Positions 45,109-54,093 of a DNA stretch of 64,000 nucleotides are shown here, one piece after another. A model generated the notes under the pieces. The model saw nothing but the letters and a program-made list of their open reading frames with translations, was not told where the DNA came from and searched no databases. The translations under genes and the position numbers were made by a program. Origin of the DNA: Cladophialophora immunda (lineage: Eukaryota > Ascomycota > Eurotiomycetes > Chaetothyriales > Herpotrichiellaceae); NCBI RefSeq assembly GCF_000835495.1, contig NW_015622541.1, positions 930,001-994,000 of the forward strand, read 5' to 3'. The stretch's first letter is position 1; each line of letters begins with the position of its first letter.

Positions 45109-45915
45109 TCACTTGACGCCCTGCCTCTCCAACTCCCTCTCCCGTTCCATCACGCTCTCATCGAACTTGATCAGAAAGACTGTCCGGCTGGGCCACACGT
45201 CCGTGCCAGTGTTGTGCGCACTCGCCTTGCAAGAGAAGCCTGCACCATCACATACTCCCTCGATGATCCCCGCAATATACGCCGCCACACTCAACTGGGA
45301 CATCTCCTTCGGGACCGAGATATACTGATTCGTGAGCGGGGTGTTGTCGATAATCATATATTCTCCGGCGTTCGTGGTGGACTGTTCGAGGGAGTCGGCG
45401 GGACGGGAGAACAGTAACGGGTAGAGCTTGGTCGTCAATAATGTCAAAAGAGGCAACAGCCGTAGCGGTCGACTTGCCCCTGCTCCTGAACTGCTGCTCG
45501 ACGACCCTCCACTCGACGAACTCGACCCTCCGATCGGTGACGCCCGGTAGAGCAGCAGATCCAGTAGCTTCAACCCCAGCGGATAGCCCTGCTCGTTCAG
45601 TCTCTTCTCGAAATCCTGTATCCCCTTCACCCTCTTGTGCGCGTACGAGACCATCTCCATGAACAGGTAGGCGAAGCTGGCTCTGGACAATTCGGCATTG
45701 CGAGAGCGGTTGAGGTTGCGGTCATAGATGGTTTTGCGGGTCGAAGGGTAACGGAGGGTCGAGATCGAAGTAATACTCGTGGGAGTGCCAGACGTGCGGT
45801 CTGGGAGGGGAGTACCGGCGACGGTGGAGGAGGCAGAGTATTGGGAGAGATGTCGGGATGGGGAGCCGCTGTGTGAAGGTGTGTAGTTCGAGAGGGACGG
45901 CGGAACAGCAGCCAT
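45109..45915 (-). CDS. TRS31: TRAPP complex subunit Trs31 (TRAPPC5)
   Basis: A 268-residue single-exon subunit of the TRAPP tethering complexes (Rab1/Ypt1 exchange factor at the Golgi). Ser/Thr/Pro-rich N-terminal about 55 residues, then the Bet3-fold core: KTIYDRNLNRSRNAELSRAS, FAYLFMEMVSYAHKRVKGIQ, LNEQGYPLGLKLLDLLLYR, then a Ser/Gly-rich insert (SSSSSGGSSSSSSGAG) replacing a short loop. It resumes with LFSRPADSLEQS, EYMIIDNTPLTNQYISVPKE, AAYIAGIIEGVCDGAGF, DVWPSRTVFLIKFDESVMER. The ATG at 45915 is the first true ATG; the frame is open a little further upstream without one. Confidence 0.94.
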   Translation of the reverse strand: MAAVPPSLSNYTPSHSGSPSRHLSQYSASSTVAGTPLPDRTSGTPTSITSISTLRYPSTRKTIYDRNLNRSRNAELSRASFAYLFMEMVSYAHKRVKGIQDFEKRLNEQGYPLGLKLLDLLLYRASPIGGSSSSSGGSSSSSSGAGASRPLRLLPLLTLLTTKLYPLLFSRPADSLEQSTTNAGEYMIIDNTPLTNQYISVPKEMSQLSVAAYIAGIIEGVCDGAGFSCKASAHNTGTDVWPSRTVFLIKFDESVMERERELERQGVK

Positions 45916-46751
45916 GGCCCCGGCAGTGATCGCAGTGGGAGCAGCACCGAGCGACAAGAGGTGGATTGCGTATGGTTTTGTAGTCGTGCTCAGGCAATTG
46001 GGAATTCGTCTTGAAGCGAGGAATGATATCGTCGGGCAGCCGAATAATAGTGGATGCTGCTGTCAAGCGACCAGCGGCGGCTGCAGTCCCGGAAGTCTAA
46101 GAAAACCTCAATAACCCGAATACCAGGTGCTTTCTTTTCTCTGCTTCCCAAGGCTGTCGCTGTGCTCGCTGCTTACTACGTACTTGTATATTTGCTCCCT
46201 CGATTGTCCACCTGTTATGGCCATGACCATTCCAGTCACCCTCCTATGGACAGTTGCAAGAACGAAGATATACGCACATTCGGACACGTTGGCGTGCCTC
46301 TTCTGGGAGGATCCAGATCTTGGCTGGGTGAAGTCGAGCCATAAGGGAGCAAAGCTGCGAATATGCCTGGAATCTGGCAAGGTTGAGGCAGACAGAGGAC
46401 AAAGAAAAAGGCGTTGATCGGCGACACCAGGACTGGCAACCATGATTCAACAGCCTCAATCTGTTTCTTGGGTATATTGTCTTGCTCGAGCGTCGCAGCA
46501 GCGTGGTGCCGCATGTTCCCGCAATGATATATCGTCATATAACAACTCCATCAACAAGCCTTTCTGCCCCCCTTCATCATCGTTGGTTCTCCTGAAAAGT
46601 CATGGCATCAGATTGAGTCCCGGGTGGTCACCTCTGGGTAAGCTCCTCAGGACCATAACCCGCTCCATCTCGTTATCTGCGGCCCCTCGAAATTCTAGTC
46701 TATATCAGCCCGGGTCGTCTGGGATCTCGGACTCGACTGGTCTTGCGCTTA
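45916..46751. other. TRS31 promoter / NAD kinase 3' flank
   Basis: About 840 bp; short frames only. No gene recognised. Confidence 0.4.
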
Positions 46752-48467
46752 TTACTCCTTGCTGGCCGCTTCCTTCACTGTCTTTACACCGCCCCACTCA
46801 TGAAACGCTTTCTGCCGTTGTCTTGAGTTCCACTGTAAAGTCCTTGAGATGCTGTTGACCCAATCTTCACTTCGGCGCCCAGGTGGCATGACATTAGCAA
46901 ACGGATATCGAGAGGCCGAAATGGTCACATAGTCGCCTGGAAATAGCTCAATTCTGTCATCGGGTCAGTTCAGCCGTCCACAACACCTGGGCATGATATG
47001 AAGTATTACCTCTCCCGCCCGTCAAAGCTTGCCCACGAGTTCGATCGTGCATCAAAAGGAACCCCCAATCGAAGAACAATCGTGTCCGGGAGAATAATGG
47101 GCCTGAATGATAGAGTATGGGCACAGATGGCTGTGACGAGAATAACTGGATTCTCGGGATGACACAGTGAACCTCCCGCAGCAAGATTGTAAGCAGTCGA
47201 TCCTGTGGGAGTGGCGACACAAATCCCATCAGCTTGCACAGTCGTAAGGTGTTCTTCATCTCCAAAAAGTTCAATGGTTGACATTGTCGGATTGGGACCC
47301 CTGTCAACCACGATATCGTTCAGAATCTCAAACGTCCGGTCCGGTCTATGGGTGTTTCGATCATCGGCTTCCTCGCCGATCAGTTCTTCCACAATGTCTC
47401 GGCATTCTGCGTCGTCGGCTCGCCTGTTGGTCCGCATCACAGTGCCCTCGAACCGCAATCTCAAACTGATCGTCACGCCATCCTTAAGAGCCTGTGAGAG
47501 TATATGCTGGTAGTTTTCAAAGTCAAATTTGGTGAGAAATCCCAGCGAGCCCAACGCAAAGGATAGCACAGGCGGCACCACTCTCTGGAACAGCCAGCTC
47601 GCATAAAGGACTGTCCCGTCACCACCCAGTGTTACCACAAAGTCAAATGTATGGGGGTGTCTCCGGGCCAGTTCGGCATCCCAATACCTCAGACGTTCTC
47701 GAAAGGAAGGGTCCTCGGCACAAATACCCTCAGCATCGAAGGCCGGGTTGTCTTTCAAGCTGTCCTCGACATACACAATGTAAGGTACAGATCTGTCCTT
47801 GGAAAGCAGCCACCTCGTCACCTCTTTCGTTTTGGTAATCAACGTCTTGTCATAAATCTTGGTGAGCAGGAAGATGGCCCGGACCCGCAGCTTGACCTTG
47901 AGATTGCCCAGCCGCTTCGCCATTGTCCTCACACTCATGGCCATGTCACTCAACTGTTTCTTCGTGAGCAGCCGGGACTCTGTCGCGCGGACCTCCTCTT
48001 TGCCCGAGTTCTGTCCATTGGCGTCCAGCCTTGAAGCAGGCTCTATTTCGTCGATCTGTTCGAGCTTTGATTCGACTTTGGGCTGTTGACCCAACGAGCT
48101 TTTCTCGACCAGCTTGTGGACCAAGCACTGGGACTTGGTGCGCGCAGCCTGGATTCTCTTCGGCTTCTCGATTACAGGAGTTTCAGCGAGCACGGTTGAG
48201 GATTTGCGTCGGCGGACAACCTCACTATCGAAGACCACCTGGGCGAAAGAGATAAAGTTAGGTTGGCAGTCGGGAAAAAGGACCATAGGCGAACTCACCT
48301 CTATCTTCCTGTTGTAGTCATCCTCACTACTAGAGCCGTCCTGTCGCTTTGCGCACACCACTGTCAGGATCATCACATCTCGACTTGCGAGGGCTAGAAC
48401 ATACATCATCGGGAAGGACCTCGCTGATCCTGCGGCTCACTTGAGGGGCATCCCTAGGGTCAGACAT
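46752..48467 (-). CDS. UTR1: NAD kinase (ATP-NAD kinase, Utr1 type)
   Basis: Phosphorylates NAD(H) to NADP(H), the sole route to NADP; cytosolic type. Four exons: 48467-48405 ([21 protein letters not shown]), 48340-48299, 48238-47010 and 46953-46752 (introns 64, 60 and 56 nt); 511 residues. The catalytic GGDGT motif starts at residue 240 in [18 protein letters not shown]. The second conserved block has [20 protein letters not shown] and the glycine/threonine-rich [20 protein letters not shown], then SFRPIILPD. The last exon continues [23 protein letters not shown] and ends TVKEAASKE. Exon 2 is only 42 nt. Intron 2 is a multiple of three without a stop but has strong GTGAGT and CAG ends; it was removed because the joined [17 protein letters not shown] reads as family sequence. 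Confidence 0.94.
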
Positions 48468-49139
48468 GACGGGAGAGATTGGGAGACACACACAGACAGA
48501 TGGTCGAGGTGAGAGTATGCTCTACGATTTCATTGCTGCAATACTTGAAGACGAGCGACAGGTGCCGACCTCATGGTGAAAGTTTAGCCAAATTCATTGA
48601 TGAGCAAAGTGCCTTGTGCCGTGACCCAATGACGCACAAGAGTCGCAGGGAGTCTTGTCCCGCCATGAGGCTTATGTAATGCAGCCTTGCCAGATTGATG
48701 ACTAACCGGTCTCCTTTTGGAAAGCAACTTCCTCACCTCCTCTACCGAGTACTCTTATGGAGGCTGTGCTACAGTTCAACTGTCCATCGTCATCCTAAGC
48801 TATGGCTCCATGGCTCCTTGTTCGCGTCCTCTCAACGGCGACGGCACCTATGTGGACAGTCAGGTTCTTTCAACGAGGGGTTCAAAAGCACTGATCGAAC
48901 GCAGCAGAACTGACTGAAGTCAACTGGAAAGCAAACGAAACAGTGAACTGGAATAAGATCGCTGTATGATTGATAGGGATACTGCTATGTATAAATTGCT
49001 GCTGCTATCATGTCCCAGCACCATTAATAGACACGAATACATCTGTTAGTTGAATCATTGCTTCTTTGGGTATCATATTTTGGGGTTCTGTTCGTCAATT
49101 CGTAACATTCGTTTCCGCAGAACGATGCCCGCCCTATTC
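48468..49139. other. NAD kinase promoter / ubiquitin protease 3' flank
   Basis: About 670 bp; no gene recognised. Confidence 0.4.
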
Positions 49140-51077
49140 TCAGAGGACAGGCACAGGAGGCATGGTTTCTCCCGAAGACGGACCTTGGGCAACGGGGCTG
49201 GACATGTCGGTCGCTGTCTTTAGGTCGATGATCGGGACCTTCATCGCCGCGTTCTGCGGCTCAAACTCTTCTGCCGACGACTTGACGGGCGAGCTGCTCT
49301 TGGAAGAAGCAGAGTTGGAATCCAGAGACACATCGCTGGATGGAGTAAGGTCGGAGACCGACTCGGCCATTTCGTCGTCATCAAACAGTCTGTTGGACAG
49401 CTCCTCGATTTCAACCATCTGCTCCCGATCTGGGTGATCCTTCATCTGGCGTATAACCTCCTCCAGCCTTGCACTGGCTGCAGCGGGCTCCTTTGGCATT
49501 TCCACTTCTGGCCAAGGAGGTGGTGGCGAGCCAACAGCTTCGTAGAACAGCATAAATCCGTTCCCCCGAGAGAGGACTTCCTCCTCTGAGATCCTTGTCA
49601 CCCGCTCGTCGTTGAACGAATACCAATCTTTATCCCGCTTCCCCAAGGCGATATAATGGCCATCGTGGTGGCTGCCGTAATGCGTCACGACACATTTTAG
49701 CTCGTACACGACTTCGACCGAGTCATCGTTCTTGTCCAGGGGCGCACACCATCGGCTCAAGAAATCCAATCTGGTGGGGGCTCGGACTTGAGCTGTGTTT
49801 TTGAGCTGGTTTCCGCAATTATCAAAAATGCTTCGGTTGATGTGAAGAACCAAATCTTTGGGCAGCCGTCCGACGGTGATCTGCTTGGCCTTGGTCCGCA
49901 GGACTGGTTTTTGCTTTTCATTTGGCTCAACGTCGGATGGCTCTGAGCTCTTGTCATCGCTTTTTGTGGATTGCGTCTTACCGTGTGCCAACTTTGTACA
50001 ATTCTCACATTCGACCCCTTCAACTTCTTCTGGTGCTGTGTATTCATCGAGCAGCTTCGCAACATCACAAGCCCCTTGCAATCCCAGGTTCAAGGTCAAG
50101 CAGTTGAATTGTGTCAAGGACAGTCCCTCGGTGAAGCCACAGACTCTGCATTCAAGACATTGGGCGGTCATGCCGTCAACGGGATTCCGCAGTCCGCATT
50201 CCCTCAAACTTGCTGCTGCTGGCGAACCACCAATCCCCCTCGTCCATAAACCTCCGGAGTCCTGCTCTTCCCTGTGCACGTCCTTTCCAGAGCCTTTCTT
50301 CTCAAATGCCCTGAGGCACTCTAGCCCTGCAACTGTAGAACGTTTCATTTTGTCGACGTATTGTTTGGCCTCCTTTTCGACCGCGTCGAGAACACGAGAG
50401 AAATATTCCTGGGCATCCTGCTGTTGCCAGCTGTCCATGGACTTGAGGATTCTGGGAGTCCAAAGGACGCTTGTCCGAGAGTTTGGATCAGATAGTTGTT
50501 CCAGCAAGGTCACCAGAGCTCGGTGTGTGGCTGCAGGAGCGTCGTATCTGTCACAACATTCCAAGCTCTGCTCTAAATATTCGATGAAAGCCGGCAAAGA
50601 AGCCAGACCTTGCAACACGCTGTTTTGGTAGCAGGAGTTGTCCCAGTTTCCCAAGCCAGGAGGACCAGTCTCGTGGCCCAAGGCCATGTATGAGCCGGAC
50701 AAACTCCTCACCTTTCGAAGTGCAAGGGGCAGCTGTGGTTGTCCCAGTATGATCCTGACAGCCTCCTGTTTTGCAACCATATCTCCAAAGTTTGCTCTCT
50801 TGAACTTTGCTTCCTCCGGGCTCAGACGGCCCAGGCGGATCATACCGTACTGCATGGCGTAGATTAGGTGAGAAGGGATTATGTAGACGACGAATTCGTA
50901 GACTGCTCTTTTGATCGTCGAAGGCCAGGCGTCGAAGAAGGACAGGGCATAGTACCCCAGAAGCAACAAAGCAAGGGTAGAAATGATCTTGGTCTCGGTC
51001 GGGTAAGAGGTAATCCGATGGTCAGCGGGCACGTCGTAGAATGGGCTCTCGTTTGCCCTAGCCGGGAGGTTGCTCAT
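49140..51077 (-). CDS. Membrane-anchored ubiquitin-specific protease (Ubp16/USP30-like)
   Basis: A 645-residue single-exon cysteine deubiquitinase of the USP family. An N-terminal transmembrane segment (residues about 31-50, IISTLALLLLGYYALSFFDA) and a second hydrophobic patch (61-80) precede the catalytic domain, as in yeast Ubp16 and human USP30 of the mitochondrial outer membrane. Catalytic elements: GLGNWDNSCYQNSVLQGLAS with Cys149, a QDAQEYF helix, zinc-finger CxxC pairs (CLECRVC and CENCTK), the His box HYGSHHDGHYIALGK and WYSFND with the closing Asp. The C-terminal about 120 residues are acidic and Ser-rich. No intron is needed. The mitochondrial site is inferred from the membrane segment and family; an ER site is possible. 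Confidence 0.9.
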   Translation of the reverse strand: MSNLPARANESPFYDVPADHRITSYPTETKIISTLALLLLGYYALSFFDAWPSTIKRAVYEFVVYIIPSHLIYAMQYGMIRLGRLSPEEAKFKRANFGDMVAKQEAVRIILGQPQLPLALRKVRSLSGSYMALGHETGPPGLGNWDNSCYQNSVLQGLASLPAFIEYLEQSLECCDRYDAPAATHRALVTLLEQLSDPNSRTSVLWTPRILKSMDSWQQQDAQEYFSRVLDAVEKEAKQYVDKMKRSTVAGLECLRAFEKKGSGKDVHREEQDSGGLWTRGIGGSPAAASLRECGLRNPVDGMTAQCLECRVCGFTEGLSLTQFNCLTLNLGLQGACDVAKLLDEYTAPEEVEGVECENCTKLAHGKTQSTKSDDKSSEPSDVEPNEKQKPVLRTKAKQITVGRLPKDLVLHINRSIFDNCGNQLKNTAQVRAPTRLDFLSRWCAPLDKNDDSVEVVYELKCVVTHYGSHHDGHYIALGKRDKDWYSFNDERVTRISEEEVLSRGNGFMLFYEAVGSPPPPWPEVEMPKEPAAASARLEEVIRQMKDHPDREQMVEIEELSNRLFDDDEMAESVSDLTPSSDVSLDSNSASSKSSSPVKSSAEEFEPQNAAMKVPIIDLKTATDMSSPVAQGPSSGETMPPVPVL

Positions 51078-51398
51078 GTCGAAGGAGAGAACGCGAGAAG
51101 GAGACGGACAAGAAGATGCAGGCGAACTGAAGACTTGGTCGATGCTTTCCCATCGGTAACAGTAGAAAGCGGTTCACTCTTTGTCCGAAGATTCGAGGGA
51201 GAGGCGAATCGGGTCCGTGATCACGACAAGGCTGCTTTTCGGATGACGAGGAAGTTGATCTTTGTATCACTTCCAGATTCGCACGCGCAGCTCGAAAAGG
51301 CTTGGCAATCTAAGATGAGGGTTCGTACCACTACGAGAAGCTGGTGGTCCATCACATATCCTGTCAGAAATACCTAGTCATGGTTTCAAGTATCACAT
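51078..51398. other. Ubiquitin protease promoter / LAS1 3' flank
   Basis: About 320 bp between two minus-strand genes; nothing further seen. Confidence 0.4.
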
Positions 51399-52250
51399 CT
51401 AGTCGTCGTCTTCTAACGCCGTAGACTTGCGCTTCAGTGCACCTCTAGTTCTTGCTGGGGTGGAGAAAACAGACTCATTCTGTGCTGTGTTTACCCCCCG
51501 TGTCGCCTTCATTGGCACAGCCTGATCGTCGCATTCAGGGGGATCTTGGGGCACCATGCCGGGAAAATCCTTCCTGCTCGATTCTGTAGCATCTCTCGCT
51601 TCTCGTGATATGCGTTGCCTATCTTCCAGCTCCCTCAATGCACGTTCCGGATTGCCAGTCGCACTCTTGACCCACCACCTCTCCCACATCCAGTCCAAAG
51701 CCTGTTCTGTCATCTTTCTCAGATACATCAAATTGGGGATGTCAGCGTGTGTGACTTGATGACGGAGATCAACAAATTTCTGGGGCATCCCGATCGTGGC
51801 GGCGTGAGCATACATTGAGCTTTCACCTTTGGCAGCACTTGCTGAGAATCGAGTCACTTCTTCTCCATCAGGAGTACTGTCCCGGGCCATTTCAGCAGCA
51901 TATGAGCGGGCAACATCACGGTCAACGAATCCATTGACAAACCTCGCAAAGGCCATGGCATATATGCTCTGCATGGCTTGGTCCGAGATGGCTGTCCCAG
52001 ATAACGACCTCCTTTGTTCATCATGGATCAGAGCATCGGTCAAGCTTGCCGTGGCTACCAGCGCTGGAGGTAGCTGACCGGCCTTGAACAGCCAGAGATT
52101 GACCTTGTCAATAGCACGCTGCCTCAGGTCTCGCGAAGCGAGGGATGCAACGGTGCAATATAATTCCAGCGTCGCCCGGCTCGGAAAGAACCAGTCTCGG
52201 ACCATGGCCAATTCGGTGTCGTGTCGCCATGGTGGAAATTGTAAATTCAT
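51399..52250 (-). CDS. LAS1: Las1-like pre-rRNA endoribonuclease
   Basis: A 283-residue single-exon protein. Las1 with Grc3 cuts the ITS2 spacer at site C2 during 60S maturation in the nucleolus. The N-terminal HEPN domain begins MNLQFPPWRHDTELAMVRDW, includes RQRAIDKVNLWLFKAGQLP and the long helix SIYAMAFARFVNGFVDRDVA, and carries the RNase motif R-x4-H at Arg163-His168 (RHQVTH) followed by ADIPNLMYLRKMTEQALDWM. The C-terminus is a basic tail (RGALKRKSTALEDDD) ending in acidic residues. It is shorter than many Las1 proteins (yeast about 500), lacking most of the variable coiled-coil C-terminal half, but the catalytic domain is complete. Confidence 0.92.
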   Translation of the reverse strand: MNLQFPPWRHDTELAMVRDWFFPSRATLELYCTVASLASRDLRQRAIDKVNLWLFKAGQLPPALVATASLTDALIHDEQRRSLSGTAISDQAMQSIYAMAFARFVNGFVDRDVARSYAAEMARDSTPDGEEVTRFSASAAKGESSMYAHAATIGMPQKFVDLRHQVTHADIPNLMYLRKMTEQALDWMWERWWVKSATGNPERALRELEDRQRISREARDATESSRKDFPGMVPQDPPECDDQAVPMKATRGVNTAQNESVFSTPARTRGALKRKSTALEDDD

Positions 52251-52989
52251 GGTGGTGAGAGCTTGGAGAACCCAGCAGGGATGGATGGTTGGTGGGAAAG
52301 CCGCGGTTTAGGGCTCGGGCCCTCGGATCACGCCCAAAATTCGAAGAGGGGAGGTTTCGACAGGTGAAGTGGTGATCATCTAAGATTTGTTGAGGAAGGT
52401 GACATCGAAGCGACAGGAAGGGCGCATATTGAATGGTGCGGTTAGAGGGCGCGGGCTTTATGCAGTTTTTTGCTCAACAGTTTCTGGCTGATCCTCCGGG
52501 GAAGAGCCCGTCAAGTCATTCCCTGAGGGGAGAAAAAGACGAGATGTGAGGTACGCGGTTGGTGTATTGGCTACTCACGTGACTTCGCCGCCTCTAGCCA
52601 ATGACATAGAGAGAGCGGGAACGGAGCGGATCCGATGCAGGTGCTCTGCTCCGATTGGTTGGCAATCAAGCACATTCCTTGAGAACATGGAATGGACTTG
52701 ATATGGAAAGTGAGAGGCAAGAGCAAACATTGAGGAAGTCTTTCGCTCAATTTCAAGGCGTGCGGGTGCCTTCAACTGAGAGCACCCACGCTTGTTGTTC
52801 TAAGTAATACATGATATCTTCAAGGTACCTAGTATTCTAGTTTGTACATAGGCCTAGTCATCCTTTCGAGATCGTCACTAAAGGGGTATCATGGCGATAT
52901 AAGAACAGTGTGTAAACGCTGCAAATTTGCCAACAAAGCCCACTTCATCCTTCCAGTGACTTGTCATAACTGTCGTCAAGTCGTCAATT
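52251..52989. other. LAS1 promoter / 3' flank of the next gene
   Basis: About 740 bp; no gene or repeat recognised. Confidence 0.4.
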
Positions 52990-54093
52990 TCAGGCCCAAC
53001 CATAAGAATGCCCTGAAGGATAATAGGCGCTGTTCAGCTGCCTCAGTGTCGAAAGATATTTCATTGCCAGCGAATCTGGCTGTGCTTGCATCCCAAATGT
53101 CAAGTGATCCGCGATAGACTGGCCCTCGTACCTGGCGGGGTCGGACGTATTCCACACTTGGCAGCCATCCTCATCCTGCTCCTCAACTTCCTGCTGGCCA
53201 GACTCATCTTCTTCGGCGTCTTCTGTGTCAAGTTCTCCGTCTTCGTTTTCGTCTTCCTGTTCCACCGGTTCAAATGACTCCTCCAGCTTCAAACCCTTTC
53301 TTACTGAGCCTGCAGAGCGACCAAAGAGCAGAGATGACGATTGGACTTCAGCAGGTGAATCGTACAAGCCCATGCCGACCAATTCCTCCGAGTTATCCTT
53401 GGACTTCGAGTCGCTATTGCCGAGTGATAACGTGTCAAGCCCAAAATTCTGAAGTGGGAGGCAGTTCGGAGAGGACGGCGCTGTTTGCACATTCGGCGCC
53501 ATGACCGGTTGGTTGAATCCCCACGCTGGCTGTGAGAAAGGTTGTTCCGGATAGAGGGGAAAGGAATTTGAGTTTGGTTTTACTTGTCCTTGGTTGAGCC
53601 ACATGGATTCCAGGTATGGCTCGCTCTCAAAGACGAAACCCGGATCTCGGGTGGGCAGCTCATCAAGCGGCGTGAAGGGCTCTTGGATCTGGGGCTCGTT
53701 CATGGATGGGTAGGAGATAGGTGTGACGAGGCCATGGACTTGAGCCGTCGAGAAGTCCCATGTTGACAAGTCTTGTTCATTGGCAACCGGGTTGAATGTA
53801 GAGTTCAGCGCCTCGAAAGAATTTGGATGCCAGCTGACGGGGCGGGGGCGAGGCATCTCTGTGTTCTGCCATTGTGTGCTGGAGCGGAGATGGTCGACGA
53901 CAGACCGAGTTCTCGACGAAGCGGCGGCTGCAGTCATCGTTTTCCTTCGACCCAGTGTCCGTGGACTGCTATTCCTGCTGCTCGGTTTAACCACTTTGTT
54001 GGGCCGGATAAAGAAAGAGGACACGGAGACAGAGACGGCAGGGTTGTAAGTCGCTTCGGGAGGAGAGTAGTGGTATTGCTGAAGGGCGTCCAT
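52990..54093 (-). CDS. Unknown fungal protein with acidic C-terminal region
   Basis: A 367-residue single-exon product. I do not recognise a domain. The N-terminus (MDALQQYHYSPPEATYNPAV) and the basic SRNSSPRTLGRRKTMT and MPRPRPVSWHPNSFEALN segments look like conserved short linear motifs. The middle is rich in Pro, Gln, Asn, Ser and Phe/Trp (PEQPFSQPAWGFNQPVMAPN) and probably disordered. Then a very acidic run (EQEDENEDGELDTEDAEEDE) precedes a more ordered end (YEGQSIADHLTFGMQAQPDS, LAMKYLSTLRQLNSAYYP). No signal peptide, membrane segment or zinc finger. The composition suggests a nuclear regulatory or scaffold protein; that is inference. It stands at the edge of the 9.9 kb gene desert, which would be its upstream region. 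Confidence 0.8.
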   Translation of the reverse strand: MDALQQYHYSPPEATYNPAVSVSVSSFFIRPNKVVKPSSRNSSPRTLGRRKTMTAAAASSRTRSVVDHLRSSTQWQNTEMPRPRPVSWHPNSFEALNSTFNPVANEQDLSTWDFSTAQVHGLVTPISYPSMNEPQIQEPFTPLDELPTRDPGFVFESEPYLESMWLNQGQVKPNSNSFPLYPEQPFSQPAWGFNQPVMAPNVQTAPSSPNCLPLQNFGLDTLSLGNSDSKSKDNSEELVGMGLYDSPAEVQSSSLLFGRSAGSVRKGLKLEESFEPVEQEDENEDGELDTEDAEEDESGQQEVEEQDEDGCQVWNTSDPARYEGQSIADHLTFGMQAQPDSLAMKYLSTLRQLNSAYYPSGHSYGWA

